Origin: Limnohabitans sp. | GTDB taxonomy: Bacteria > Pseudomonadota > Gammaproteobacteria > Burkholderiales > Burkholderiaceae_C | Length of the DNA: 43,196 bases | Reading direction: 5' to 3' | Assembly (NCBI GenBank): GCA_024642215.1 | Contig: JAHEBO010000033.1 | Span: 1-43,196, forward strand | Shown here: in pieces, positions 14,556 through 25,914 of the stretch | Numbering within the stretch: position 1 is the first letter of the stretch | How the letters are laid out: every line of letters starts with the position of its first letter | Program-made: the position numbers and the translations under genes | Notes under the pieces: model-generated | Told to the model about the DNA's origin: nothing | Seen by the model: only the letters and a program-made list of their open reading frames with translations | Databases searched by the model: none

Positions 14556-16103
14556 TTACTTGAACACCAAATCAGAACTGCCCAACACAAAGCCCATTCT
14601 TTGGGCAGGCGCTTGTTTCAAAACAGCCTTCAAACTGCTATCACTCAAGTAGGCGTAAAGATCGGTGCGCTCAGGTGCATTTCTGCCAAGTGTTAAAGCA
14701 AAGTCAATGCGACGCGTCAGTGCTTCGGGTGTCAGCCATGTGCTGGCATTGAACGCATACCCATCAGGTGTCAACCAGTTTTGAATGCCCTGTGCGGAAA
14801 CCGCCGCATAGCCAAATGAAGAGAGCCATTTGGCGCGGTCTTGTCCGGCGTTGAGCACTCGCAAGCTGGCACACGCGAAATCGTAAGGTGTGCGGTAGAG
14901 CTTGTTTGCAGGGTCCCAAAATGCGGCATTGTTGAGCATCACTTTCATCACTTGGTAGATGTCTCCCCGCGTGGCCAAAAATGTTTGCGCCATCTGATCA
15001 ATCAGTGTTTGAGGCGGTTCATCGGCCACAAAATATTCAGCAAGGCGTCGAGAAATACGAGCGGCAGTTGCTGGATGGTTCGCCAAATAGCGAATGGCTT
15101 GTTCGCCCTCCTTTACGCCAATGTCTTGCGCTGAACTAGGGATGCTGTGACCCATCAATGTTTTGTTGCCCGACTCATGTTGTCGCATTGCAAACTGAAA
15201 GCCATCTGCTGTGCGAGCAGACACAGTCCATCCGGTCAGAATACGGGCCAGTTCGCGCACGTCATCTTGTGTGTAGCCACCGTGAACCCCCAAAGTGTGA
15301 AGCTCCATCAACTCGCGTGCGTAGTTCTCGTTCAAACCCCGAGGACTTTGCCCACCCCTTGCGGGTTGCGGACTGACGCTCAACCACTGGTCGAGGTAGT
15401 AAAGCATGGCCGGATGCTTGGCGCTGGCCATCACCAAATCTTCAAATTTGCCGAGGGCGTGAGCTCGCGCCACGTTGATGGCGTAATGTCCCGCAAAGGG
15501 TCTGACCGTGCCTTTGAGTTGGTAGACATTGAAATGGTTGAACCAAAACTCCGTCATGCGTGCCAGCAGAGGTTGCTCAACGGCATCATTGCTGCAACTT
15601 GCCAAACGCCATGCAACCGCTTTGTTCACTTGAGTGCGGTTGTAGTACAAAGGCTCAACTTGTTCTTGAAAGTTAAATCGCTTTTCGTTGGCCACCAACT
15701 CATTGATACGGGTGCCAGCAGGCACTGCTGCTCGCGCTTCTCGTTCTTTGCGTGCGCCATCAAAAATGGCTGGCAAGTTATCGTTGATGGACGCTAAATC
15801 GGCTGGCAGTTGTGGCGTCTGTTGGCTGGCATTGCGTGCCGCATCCAACTGCTGCAAGGCCCAGTCTTTGGGACGACCCGCAGTCTTGATATCTGCCAAC
15901 AATCCAGCGCTGGGGCCGTAACTTAAACGGTTGATGGCGCGCCATTCAGCCGCCGGTCCTTGCGGATCAACGTCGCTGAGAAATGCGAATGACGGTAAAT
16001 TTGAAATCGGGGCTTGCGCACATCCCCACAAACACAAGAGCAAACAAGTTTCAAATAGAAGTCGCAGAGACTTGATCGGTTTGAAACTTGTGCGTTGCTT
16101 CAT
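14556..16103 (-). CDS. DUF1800 domain-containing lipoprotein
   Basis: A 515-residue DUF1800 protein. The N-terminus is a lipoprotein signal: basic start, hydrophobic core and lipobox L-W-G-C with the acylated Cys at residue 28, so it should be membrane-anchored by lipid. Family hallmarks are INRLSYGPSAG, WFNHFNVY, LVMASAKHPAMLYYLDQ and NYARELMELHTLGVHGGYT-type and VRELARILTGWT segments. Function is unknown. It is the upstream partner of the DUF1501 gene and begins only 12 bases after the guaA stop on the same strand, so it may receive read-through transcription from guaBA. Confidence 0.88.
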   Translation of the reverse strand: MKQRTSFKPIKSLRLLFETCLLLCLWGCAQAPISNLPSFAFLSDVDPQGPAAEWRAINRLSYGPSAGLLADIKTAGRPKDWALQQLDAARNASQQTPQLPADLASINDNLPAIFDGARKEREARAAVPAGTRINELVANEKRFNFQEQVEPLYYNRTQVNKAVAWRLASCSNDAVEQPLLARMTEFWFNHFNVYQLKGTVRPFAGHYAINVARAHALGKFEDLVMASAKHPAMLYYLDQWLSVSPQPARGGQSPRGLNENYARELMELHTLGVHGGYTQDDVRELARILTGWTVSARTADGFQFAMRQHESGNKTLMGHSIPSSAQDIGVKEGEQAIRYLANHPATAARISRRLAEYFVADEPPQTLIDQMAQTFLATRGDIYQVMKVMLNNAAFWDPANKLYRTPYDFACASLRVLNAGQDRAKWLSSFGYAAVSAQGIQNWLTPDGYAFNASTWLTPEALTRRIDFALTLGRNAPERTDLYAYLSDSSLKAVLKQAPAQRMGFVLGSSDLVFK

Positions 16104-16115
16104 GTTTGATTGGCG

Positions 16116-17729
16116 TTATTCCCACTCAATGGTGGCTGGGGGTTTGCTGCTTACATCGTAGGTCACGCGGTTGATGCCGCGCACTTCATTGATGATGCGG
16201 CCCGATACTTTCTTCAGCAGCGCATAAGGCAGTTCAGCCCAATCTGCGGTCATGAAGTCAGAGGTTTGCACGGCACGCAAGGCCACCACGTAGTCGTACG
16301 TGCGACCATCACCCATCACGCCAACGCTCTTCACAGGCAGGAACACTGTAAACGCTTGGCTGGTGAGGTCGTACCAGGATTTCCCTGATTCGTCGGTAAA
16401 GTTACGTAACTCTTCGATGAAGATCGCGTCTGCGCGACGCAACAAGTCTGCGTATTCTTTTTTCACTTCACCCAAGATGCGCACGCCCAGACCTGGGCCG
16501 GGGAATGGATGGCGGTAAACCATTTCGCGCGGCAAGCCCAAGGCCACGCCCAGCTCACGCACCTCGTCTTTGAAAAGTTCGCGCAAAGGCTCTAACAATT
16601 TGAGGCCCAATTGCTCTGGCAAGCCGCCCACATTGTGGTGGCTCTTGATGGTGACGGCCTTCTTGCTCTTGGCGCCGCCAGACTCAATCACATCAGGGTA
16701 AATGGTGCCTTGTGCCAAGAAGCTAGCGCCTTTGTGGCCACCGGTGCCTGCCTTCAATTTAGCGGCTTCGTCTTTGAAGACATCCACAAACAAGCCACCA
16801 ATGATTTTTCGTTTTTGCTCTGGTTCGCTGACGCCGGCCAACTTGCCCAAGAACAAATCGCTGGCGTTGACGCGAATGACGCGCGCATGCAACTTGCCCT
16901 CAAACATTTCCATGACCATGTCGCCTTCGTTCAAACGTAACAGGCCGTGGTCCACAAAAACACAGGTGAGTTGGTCACCAATGGCGCGGTGAATCAGGGC
17001 TGCAGCCACGGAAGAATCGACCCCACCTGATAAGCCCAAGATGACTTCTTCGTCACCGACTTGCTCGCGAATTTTGGCAACAGCTTCTTCAATGTAGTTG
17101 CCCATGATCCAATCGGGGCTGGCTTTACAGATGTCCAATACAAATCGGTTTAAGAGCGCTTGACCTTGAACGGTGTGCGTTACTTCTGGGTGGAATTGCA
17201 CCGCATAAAAACGGCGCGCCTCATCTGCCATACCTGCAATGGGGCAAGCAGGTGTTGATGCCATGACTTTGAAGCCCTCAGGCAATTGCGTCACTTTGTC
17301 GCCATGGCTCATCCACACTTTGAGCATGCCATGGCCTTCAGCCGTGGCGAAGTCTTCAATGCCTTTGAGCAAATCGGTGTGGCCATGTGCACGCACTTCG
17401 GCATAACCAAACTCACGTGTGTGACCCGCTTCGACCTTGCCGCCCAATTGTTCGGCCATGGTTTGCATGCCGTAACAAATGCCCAGCACCGGAATGCCCA
17501 ATTCAAACACCGCATCGGGTGCACGGTCGTCAACTTCATACACGCTGGCATGCGAGCCCGACAAGATGATGCCTTTCAGATTGCCGTCTTTGGCGTAGTC
17601 ACGCACCCATTCGCTGGAGACATCGCAGGGATGTACTTCGCAAAATACATGAGCTTCACGCACACGTCGTGCAATGAGTTGGGTGACTTGTGAACCAAAG
17701 TCAAGAATCAGAATTTTGGAATGCTGCAT
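16116..17729 (-). CDS. guaA: GMP synthase (glutamine-hydrolysing)
   Basis: A 537-residue two-domain GMP synthetase that converts XMP to GMP using glutamine and ATP. The N-terminal class I amidotransferase has nucleophile Cys85 (LGICYGMQ) and His/Glu in [10 protein letters not shown]. The ATP pyrophosphatase domain starts at about residue 230 with the PP-loop [10 protein letters not shown]. The C-terminal dimerisation domain contains [12 protein letters not shown] and ends PPATIEWE, the canonical GuaA tail. The usual SGGP loop of the amidotransferase reads SGSHASVYE here, a minor variation. It follows guaB by 46 bases, making a guaBA pair. Confidence 0.97.
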   Translation of the reverse strand: MQHSKILILDFGSQVTQLIARRVREAHVFCEVHPCDVSSEWVRDYAKDGNLKGIILSGSHASVYEVDDRAPDAVFELGIPVLGICYGMQTMAEQLGGKVEAGHTREFGYAEVRAHGHTDLLKGIEDFATAEGHGMLKVWMSHGDKVTQLPEGFKVMASTPACPIAGMADEARRFYAVQFHPEVTHTVQGQALLNRFVLDICKASPDWIMGNYIEEAVAKIREQVGDEEVILGLSGGVDSSVAAALIHRAIGDQLTCVFVDHGLLRLNEGDMVMEMFEGKLHARVIRVNASDLFLGKLAGVSEPEQKRKIIGGLFVDVFKDEAAKLKAGTGGHKGASFLAQGTIYPDVIESGGAKSKKAVTIKSHHNVGGLPEQLGLKLLEPLRELFKDEVRELGVALGLPREMVYRHPFPGPGLGVRILGEVKKEYADLLRRADAIFIEELRNFTDESGKSWYDLTSQAFTVFLPVKSVGVMGDGRTYDYVVALRAVQTSDFMTADWAELPYALLKKVSGRIINEVRGINRVTYDVSSKPPATIEWE

Positions 17730-17775
17730 GGAACGTCAATGATCAAAAAGTGATGGGCTCTGAATTCAAACGAAA

Positions 17776-19659
<1,884 letters not shown>

Positions 19660-19663
<4 letters not shown>

Positions 19664-20112
19664 GCTGCATCGCCACCATAAATTTGCTCAGCCCGTTTAA
19701 CAAAGGCATCGACCAAACTGGCCGCAATTTTGTCAAACACAGGTCCGACAACAGCGGACAAGGCGGTACTCGAAAAGCCATATTCCAAAGTCAATGTGAC
19801 TTTGCAGGCACGATGAGAGTTATCGCCTACGGGTTCAAAAGACCACGTGCCATCGAGATTGGAAAACGGCCCTTTGACCAATTTCATTTGAACTTCACGG
19901 TTGTCGATGTGTGTGTTGTGTGTCACAAAGACTTGCTTGACACCGGCCATGCCAATGCCCACCTCTGCGTCCATCTCGTTGCCACTGGTTTGCAAGACTT
20001 TGGAATGATTGCACCAGGGTAAAAAATGCATGTACTGATCCACATCTGTGACCAGGCGAAACATTTCCTCTGGGGAGTACCAGATCAGAACAGATTTGAT
20101 CAGTTTCTTCAT
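19660..20112 (-). CDS. ratA: RatA family START-domain protein
   Basis: A 150-residue START/polyketide-cyclase-like protein (COG2867), homologue of E. coli RatA and of mitochondrial Coq10. E. coli RatA was reported to block 70S assembly, whereas Coq10 homologues bind quinone; which applies here is unknown. Typical segments are VLIWYSPEEMFRLVTDVDQY, FLPWC, and a C-terminal helix DAFVKRAEQIYG. ATG 20112 matches the family N-terminus (MKKLIKS). It is divergent from smpB with a 100-base gap between start codons. Confidence 0.9.
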
Positions 20113-20133
20113 ACAATAAGACTTGTTCTCTAG

Positions 20134-20163
20134 ATTGTAATTTCTCTGGGTGGCTTCAAGCAA
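20134..20163 (-). promoter_or_regulatory. candidate sigma-70 promoter for ratA-rnfH
   Basis: Minus-strand TTGCTT (20158-20163) and TACAAT (20134-20139) are separated by 18 bases and lie 22 bases upstream of the ratA start. Both hexamers match the sigma-70 consensus reasonably well. It lies in the ratA/smpB divergent gap. Confidence 0.4.
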
Positions 20164-20212
20164 TCGTTGGCCCTCAATCAAAATCGGCAAACGCCCTTCT
20201 CACCTCTTTTTC

Positions 20213-20704
20213 ATGGCAACGCCTCCCAAAAAAACCAAGGGTCCTGGTAAATCAGGCCTCATCGCCGAAAACAAAAAAGCAGCCTTTGACTACTTTTTTG
20301 AGGAAAGGCACGAGTGCGGCATGGTCTTGGAAGGCTGGGAAGTCAAAGCGGTGCGCGAAGGCAAGGTTCAGCTCACCGATGGCTATGTGGTCATCCGCAA
20401 CAAAGAGATGTTCATCATTGGCTGTTTGATCAACCCACTCAAAACAGCTTCTACCCATGTCAATCCAGAGGCCGCGCGCACCCGAAAGTTGCTGTTAAAG
20501 CGCGACGAGATTGATCGTCTCACCAGCAAAGTCGAGCAAAAAGGTTTTACCTTGGTGCCTATCAATTTGCATTGGAAAGCGGGCTTCATTAAGTGTGAAG
20601 TGGCACTGGCCAAAGGCAAGGCCGAGCACGACAAACGCGACACCATCAAGGACCGCGAAGGCAAGCGCGAAGTGGAGCGCGCCATGAAAAGTCGCAACCG
20701 CTAA
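20213..20704 (+). CDS. smpB: SsrA-binding protein SmpB
   Basis: A 163-residue SmpB, which delivers tmRNA to stalled ribosomes for trans-translation. Core features: [49 protein letters not shown] and the basic C-terminal tail rich in Lys/Arg/Glu ([20 protein letters not shown]) that enters the mRNA channel. ATG 20213 gives the standard N-terminus with a short extension ([10 protein letters not shown]). It is convergent with the downstream minus-strand gene, 17 bases apart. Confidence 0.96.
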   Translation: MATPPKKTKGPGKSGLIAENKKAAFDYFFEERHECGMVLEGWEVKAVREGKVQLTDGYVVIRNKEMFIIGCLINPLKTASTHVNPEAARTRKLLLKRDEIDRLTSKVEQKGFTLVPINLHWKAGFIKCEVALAKGKAEHDKRDTIKDREGKREVERAMKSRNR

Positions 20705-20721
20705 GGCTGCAATTTTTGAGT

Positions 20722-21834
20722 TTAGCTAAGATGACGCAGCGGATGCGTTTCTGGCGTCCAAGGGCTCACAAAAAACGCAGGCCATTCTGCATCAGCCACC
20801 TCAGAAAGATGCCCGTGTGCCCACTTAGGCTGGTGATCTTTGTCAACCGCCAATGCACGAATGCCTTCCACTGTTTCACTGCGCTCCCGCAAATGAAAAC
20901 AGTGATGAACCAAATCAAGTTCCATGCGCAGATCATCGGCCAAGCCCATGTTCCGTGCTTTGCGAATTTGACTCAAAACCACATGCACCATCAGGGGGGA
21001 GGCTTTGTTTAAGCTGTCCAATGTTTGCTGAGCCCATTCGGAATTGTCTTGCGCCAAAGCAAGACTGATTTCTAGGGGCGTAGACATAGCAAAGAACTGA
21101 TCAATTTCAGCCTTATTGGGAAAAGGAGTCGCTTCCAGTTTGGTGAACTGGCTTTGAATCCAGCGCTCAACCGCTTCACCACTTTCAAACGGCGTGCTAA
21201 GCAAAGTTTTCCAAAGCATGGGCAGACGTTGCACCTCAATCAGACCATCGGCCAGACCCGCTTGAATTGCCTGCGGGCCATTGATTTTTTGACCCGTCAG
21301 TCCGAGGTATTCTCCAATGCGTCCCGGACAACGACTTAGGAAATAACCACCACCCACATCGGGAAACAAACCAATGTGGGTTTCAGGCATGGCCATTTGT
21401 GTTTTGTCGGTCACAATGCGCACACTGGCACCTTGACTGATGCCCATGCCGCCGCCCATCACCACGCCATCCATGAAGGCAATATAGGGCTTGGCGTAGG
21501 TATGAATCAGATGGTTCAACGCGTATTCTTCTGTGAAGAAGTCTGACAAGCTGGTATCACCGGCCAAAGCCGCTTGGTGGAAAAACCGAATATCACCACC
21601 GGCACAGAAGTGGCCAAAAGGGCCTTCTTTGCCGTTGCCTTTGATCAATACGGCCAAAACTTGCGGGTTGCTTTGAAATTCCAACAAAGCCTTGGTCAAT
21701 TCACGCACCATGGACAAAGACAAAGCGTTCAAAGCTTTGGGCCGGTTCAGGGTGATGCACCCGACTCTGCCACTTACTTCATACACAACATGAGACTCTG
21801 TTGCAACGGTGTTGCTTATGTTCATTTCAGACAT
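20722..21834 (-). CDS. enoyl-CoA hydratase/isomerase family protein, probable 3-hydroxyisobutyryl-CoA hydrolase
   Basis: A 370-residue crotonase-fold protein. It is longer than ordinary enoyl-CoA hydratases and carries the 3-hydroxyisobutyryl-CoA hydrolase pattern: oxyanion-hole segment HFCAGGDIR, GGGMGISQG, then MPETHIGLFPDVGGGYFLSR, where the Glu and Asp correspond to the hydrolase catalytic acids, and late EGIRALAVDKDHQPKW. HIBYL-CoA hydrolase acts in valine breakdown. ATG 21834 has GGAG eight bases upstream; it overlaps the DMT transporter 3' end by eight bases, so it is probably the last gene of the typA-DMT message. No other valine-pathway genes are nearby. Confidence 0.85.
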   Translation of the reverse strand: MSEMNISNTVATESHVVYEVSGRVGCITLNRPKALNALSLSMVRELTKALLEFQSNPQVLAVLIKGNGKEGPFGHFCAGGDIRFFHQAALAGDTSLSDFFTEEYALNHLIHTYAKPYIAFMDGVVMGGGMGISQGASVRIVTDKTQMAMPETHIGLFPDVGGGYFLSRCPGRIGEYLGLTGQKINGPQAIQAGLADGLIEVQRLPMLWKTLLSTPFESGEAVERWIQSQFTKLEATPFPNKAEIDQFFAMSTPLEISLALAQDNSEWAQQTLDSLNKASPLMVHVVLSQIRKARNMGLADDLRMELDLVHHCFHLRERSETVEGIRALAVDKDHQPKWAHGHLSEVADAEWPAFFVSPWTPETHPLRHLS

Positions 21835-22714
21835 TGCGTTGTCTCCATCCAAACCATTCATTCGCAAACAAGGCAACAATGACCATGCTGCCGCCCATCA
21901 AGACACTGACATGTGGTTCTTCGTTAGCACCCCACCAAGCCAATGCGATACCGAAAATAACTTCTAACAAAGCCAGTAAAGAAACTTCTGGCGCCTGTAA
22001 AGACCTGGCGCAAATGACAGACAACGTGCATGGAATGGCGAGCTGCACAAATCCAAGCAGCACCAAAAGACTTAAGTCATGGGAACTGGTTTGCAGTGGC
22101 CAAGCCAATGGCAAGGTCATCAAAGATGACAACACGGCACCCAGCAAGACGGAAGGCACCAAGTCGATTGACTGTCCCAGTGATTGACTCTTATGCGTCA
22201 AGTTCCATTGCGTGGCACCGGCAATCGGTACGCAAAGGGCAACAGCCGCGCCCAACAGAAAATTGGGGTCGCCCAGTTGCAGTTGACTGACAAACATCAG
22301 TGCAATGCCTGCACCGGCAAAGGCAATGGCCAGCCATGTTCTGAGGGGCAATCGATGGGAAATGAACATCCAAGAACCCAGTGCCGTGAGCAAAGGCCCA
22401 CACGCCATGGTGATCAGAACGTTGGCCACCGCAGTTAGGCTTAAGGCCATCATGAAGGCTGTGAACATGATGCTCCAGCACAAGCCCGACAGCCAAAAAT
22501 AAGGGCTGCGCCACGGCAGCCTTTTCCAAACGCTCACGCCCTGCCAAAAGGTGAGGATGAGGACTAAACCAAGCACCGTAAAGGCACTTCGCCAAAACGT
22601 GATTTCGAAACCACGCGCGCTTTCAAGGTGGCGTGAAACCACGCCAGCGATTGACCACAAAGCGGTCACGAGCACCATCAAGGCAACTGCGTGACCGTGT
22701 TTGAGTTTGAGCAC
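21827..22714 (-). CDS. DMT superfamily transporter (EamA domains)
   Basis: A 295-residue inner-membrane protein with about ten hydrophobic spans in two EamA repeats, the first starting at about residue 10 (VALMVLVTALWSIAGVVSRH) and the second near residue 155. Such drug/metabolite transporters export amino acids or other metabolites; the substrate is unknown. The start is GTG 22714, 26 bases after the typA stop; an ATG 12 codons in would cut the first span. The stop region overlaps the next gene by eight bases. Confidence 0.88.
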   Translation of the reverse strand: MLKLKHGHAVALMVLVTALWSIAGVVSRHLESARGFEITFWRSAFTVLGLVLILTFWQGVSVWKRLPWRSPYFWLSGLCWSIMFTAFMMALSLTAVANVLITMACGPLLTALGSWMFISHRLPLRTWLAIAFAGAGIALMFVSQLQLGDPNFLLGAAVALCVPIAGATQWNLTHKSQSLGQSIDLVPSVLLGAVLSSLMTLPLAWPLQTSSHDLSLLVLLGFVQLAIPCTLSVICARSLQAPEVSLLALLEVIFGIALAWWGANEEPHVSVLMGGSMVIVALFANEWFGWRQRNV

Positions 22715-22740
22715 TGGGTGTGCTTCTGAGACGTTAAGAC

Positions 22741-24564
22741 TTAAGCGCGACCTGCGCGCTTACGCTCGTGCTCTTTCAAGAAACGCTTGCGCAAACGAAC
22801 GCTCTTTGGTGTGATCTCCACCAATTCATCATCGTCAATGAACTCCACGCCGTATTCCAGTGTGAGGTCAATGGGCGGTGTGATCTTGATGGCATCTTCT
22901 TTGCCAGACACACGGAAGTTGGTCAGCTGTTTGGTACGTGTTGCGTTAACCACCAAGTCGTTGTCACGGCTGTGGATACCCACAATCATGCCTTCGTACA
23001 CTGGATCGTTGGCCTTCACGAACATGCGACCACGGTCGTCCAACTTGCCCAAGGCGTAGGTAAAGATTTCACCGTCGTCCATGGAGATGAGCACACCGTT
23101 TTTACGACCACCAATTTCACCTTTGTGAGCTTCGTAGCTGTCAAAGATGTTGGAGATTAAACCGGAACCACGTGTCAAGTTCAAAAACTCATTGGTAAAG
23201 CCAATCAAGCCACGAGCTGGAATGCGGTATTCCAAGCGAACACGGCCACGGCCATCGGGTTCCATATTAACCAGTTCACCTTTGCGCTCACCCAGAGCTT
23301 GCATCACGCCGCCCTGATGAGTTTCTTCAATGTCGGCCGTGACCAATTCGATCGGTTCATGACGCTCGCCGTTCACATCACGGAACACCACGCGTGGCTT
23401 GGACACAGCCATTTCGTATCCTTCGCGGCGCATGTTTTCGAGCAAGATGGTCAAGTGCAATTCACCGCGACCTGCAACGTCAAACACGCCTTCTTCGTCA
23501 GTTTCCTTAACGCGCAAGGCCACGTTATGTTGCAACTCTTTTTGCAGACGATCCCAGATTTGACGGCTGGTGACGTACTTGCCTTCACGACCGGCCAAGG
23601 GGCTGGTGTTCACGCAGAAGTTCATCGTCAATGTTGGCTCGTCAATTTTGAGCATGGGCAGTGGTGCTGGATTGGCGGGATCCGTGACGGTCACACCAAT
23701 GTTCAAGTCGGCAATACCGTTGATCAACACAATGTCACCAGGACCAGCTTCGGTTACCTGAACGCGGTCCAAACCACGGAACGTCAATACCTGGTTGATA
23801 CGGCCTTTGATGGACGAACCATCTGGACCTTCCATGACCAACACATCCATCATGGGCTTGATGGTGCCTTGGCTGATACGGCCCACACCAATGCGACCCA
23901 CAAAGGTTGAAAAATCCAATGCGGAAATTTGCAATTGCAAAGGCGCGTCTGGATCGCCGGCTTGTGCGGGCACATGTTTCAACACGGTGTTGAAAAGTGC
24001 AGACATGTCTGGGCCCCACTGTTCACCAGGAGCGCCCTCTTCTAAAGACGTCCAGCCGTTGATGCCAGAGGCATACACCACGGGGAAGTCGAGCTGTTCA
24101 TCAGTCGCCCCCAATTTGTCGAACAAGTCGAACGCTTGGTTGACCACTTTGTCTGGGTTCGCACCGGGCTTGTCCACTTTGTTCACAACCACGATGGGCT
24201 TGAGGCCCAAGGCCAAAGCCTTCTTGGTCACAAAACGCGTTTGGGGCATTGGGCCCTCTTGCGCATCAATGAGCAACACCACACCGTCCACCATGGACAA
24301 AGCGCGTTCCACTTCGCCGCCGAAGTCGGCGTGGCCTGGGGTGTCAACGATGTTGATGTGCGTACCTTCCCAGCTCACGGCACAGTTTTTGGCCAAGATG
24401 GTAATGCCACGTTCACGCTCAATTGCGTTGTTGTCCATGACGGTGTCGACCACTTTTTCGTGTTCGGCAAAAGTGCCGGACTGACGCAGCAGTTGGTCAA
24501 CCATGGTGGTTTTACCGTGGTCAACGTGGGCGATGATCGCGATGTTACGAATTTGTCTACTCAT
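22741..24564 (-). CDS. typA: ribosome-associated GTPase TypA/BipA
   Basis: A 607-residue translational GTPase of the BipA family, related to EF-G and LepA, which helps 50S assembly and stress responses such as growth in the cold. G1 AHVDHGKTT is at residues 12-20, G3 DTPGH at 74-78 and G4 NKVD at 128-131. EF-G-like domains III and V and the BipA-specific C-terminal domain follow. The length is standard. The start overlaps the truB stop as ATGA. Confidence 0.97.
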   Translation of the reverse strand: MSRQIRNIAIIAHVDHGKTTMVDQLLRQSGTFAEHEKVVDTVMDNNAIERERGITILAKNCAVSWEGTHINIVDTPGHADFGGEVERALSMVDGVVLLIDAQEGPMPQTRFVTKKALALGLKPIVVVNKVDKPGANPDKVVNQAFDLFDKLGATDEQLDFPVVYASGINGWTSLEEGAPGEQWGPDMSALFNTVLKHVPAQAGDPDAPLQLQISALDFSTFVGRIGVGRISQGTIKPMMDVLVMEGPDGSSIKGRINQVLTFRGLDRVQVTEAGPGDIVLINGIADLNIGVTVTDPANPAPLPMLKIDEPTLTMNFCVNTSPLAGREGKYVTSRQIWDRLQKELQHNVALRVKETDEEGVFDVAGRGELHLTILLENMRREGYEMAVSKPRVVFRDVNGERHEPIELVTADIEETHQGGVMQALGERKGELVNMEPDGRGRVRLEYRIPARGLIGFTNEFLNLTRGSGLISNIFDSYEAHKGEIGGRKNGVLISMDDGEIFTYALGKLDDRGRMFVKANDPVYEGMIVGIHSRDNDLVVNATRTKQLTNFRVSGKEDAIKITPPIDLTLEYGVEFIDDDELVEITPKSVRLRKRFLKEHERKRAGRA

Positions 24565-25514
24565 GCTAAGGCCTTCTCCAAAATTGATTGAATTTCTAGG
24601 GGGCTTAGTAAGCGCCCAGGAATAAGTTCACCAGCTTTCACATGCGCAGTGCCCAAGAGCGCGCGCGGTGAGTCGCCGTACACAGCAACGTGCAGGTTGT
24701 CGGGCCAATCGCCACGACGGCGCACGCCGCTTAAGAATCTGCCCGCATCATCTGGGGGCAAGGTGACAGGGGTATGACCATCGAGCAAGGCATCGACGGA
24801 CAACAATTTTAATTCTCGCTCTGTTTCTGTCAAAGCTTCTAAATCTTGAATGCTGAGGCATTCTGCTTCTGAAAATGGACCCGTTTGAATACGGCGCAGC
24901 GCGCTAAGGTGTCCACATGTACCTAAGGCAATGGCGATGTCTTCACCCAAGGTGCGGATGTAAGTACCCTTGCTGCAAGTCACTGTGACTTTCAAACGTC
25001 GATGATCACTCTGAGGCGCAATTTCTTCCAATGCCAATGCATGGATCACAATGTGGCGAGCTTCACGCTCTACTTCAATGCCTGCACGAGCGTAGTCGTA
25101 CAAAGCTTTGCCATCCTTTTTCAAGGCGCTGTACATGGGTGGGATTTGATCAATCGGCCCAGTGAATTTTGTTTGCACTTGTTGAAGTTGATTTACTGAG
25201 AAGCTCACAGGCTTTTCAGAAACCACCTCACCTTCCAAATCACCCGTGCTGGTTTGGACACCCAAAACAACAATGGCTTCGTAAGACTTATCTGCATCCA
25301 AGTGCAGCTGGCTGAACTTGGTGGCTGCGCCAAAACACAAAGGTAGAACACCCGTGGCCAATGGATCCAAGGTGCCAGTGTGCCCTGCTTTTTCGGCGCG
25401 CAACAACCACTTGGCTTTTTGCAAAGCATCGTTACTGGACATACCGTATGGTTTGTCTAACAACAGCACCCCATGCACAGGGCGCCGTTGCACCCTGGTG
25501 CGTGGCGCGTTCAT
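24561..25514 (-). CDS. truB: tRNA pseudouridine(55) synthase
   Basis: A 317-residue TruB, which makes pseudouridine-55 in the T-loop of tRNAs. The catalytic Asp50 lies in HTGTLDPLATGVLP. The family segments VHGVLLLDKPYGMSSN and GTYIRTLGEDIA are present, followed by a C-terminal TruB_C/PUA-like region. It is the expected neighbour of rbfA (one base apart) and infB. Confidence 0.97.
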   Translation of the reverse strand: MNAPRTRVQRRPVHGVLLLDKPYGMSSNDALQKAKWLLRAEKAGHTGTLDPLATGVLPLCFGAATKFSQLHLDADKSYEAIVVLGVQTSTGDLEGEVVSEKPVSFSVNQLQQVQTKFTGPIDQIPPMYSALKKDGKALYDYARAGIEVEREARHIVIHALALEEIAPQSDHRRLKVTVTCSKGTYIRTLGEDIAIALGTCGHLSALRRIQTGPFSEAECLSIQDLEALTETERELKLLSVDALLDGHTPVTLPPDDAGRFLSGVRRRGDWPDNLHVAVYGDSPRALLGTAHVKAGELIPGRLLSPLEIQSILEKALA

Positions 25515-25515
25515 A

Positions 25516-25890
25516 TCACTCCTCGTCCTTAGAACGTGAAGCCACTGCCTTGGAGATCAAGGCGTTCATGTCTGAAGCACGCTCTGTGGTGCGATCAAAA
25601 ATGAAATGAAGTGTGGGAACCGTGTGAATTTGCAAACGCTTGAACAAACCGTTTCGCAAGAAACCAGCTGCAGCATTCAAACCCGCGGTGGCGTCCTCTG
25701 GTTTGCCTGTAATGATGCTGAAAAACACCTTGGCATGTGCGTAGTCAGGCGTGACTTCGACGGCGTTCAAGGTGACCATGCCCACACGGGGATCTTTGAG
25801 TTCGCGCGCTATCAGCTCCGACAGATCGCGTTGGATCTGATCGGCAACGCGGAATCCGCGGTGGGCTGAGCTGGTAGGTTTGCGTGCCAT
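25516..25890 (-). CDS. rbfA: 30S ribosome-binding factor RbfA
   Basis: A 124-residue RbfA, a small KH-fold factor that binds immature 30S subunits and helps process the 5' end of 16S rRNA. Seen: [24 protein letters not shown] and [10 protein letters not shown], then the C-terminal [13 protein letters not shown]. It sits between infB and truB, as in most bacteria. Confidence 0.96.
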   Translation of the reverse strand: MARKPTSSAHRGFRVADQIQRDLSELIARELKDPRVGMVTLNAVEVTPDYAHAKVFFSIITGKPEDATAGLNAAAGFLRNGLFKRLQIHTVPTLHFIFDRTTERASDMNALISKAVASRSKDEE

Positions 25891-25914
25891 GTGAGTGTGG
25901 GCCTGGTTCTCTGA

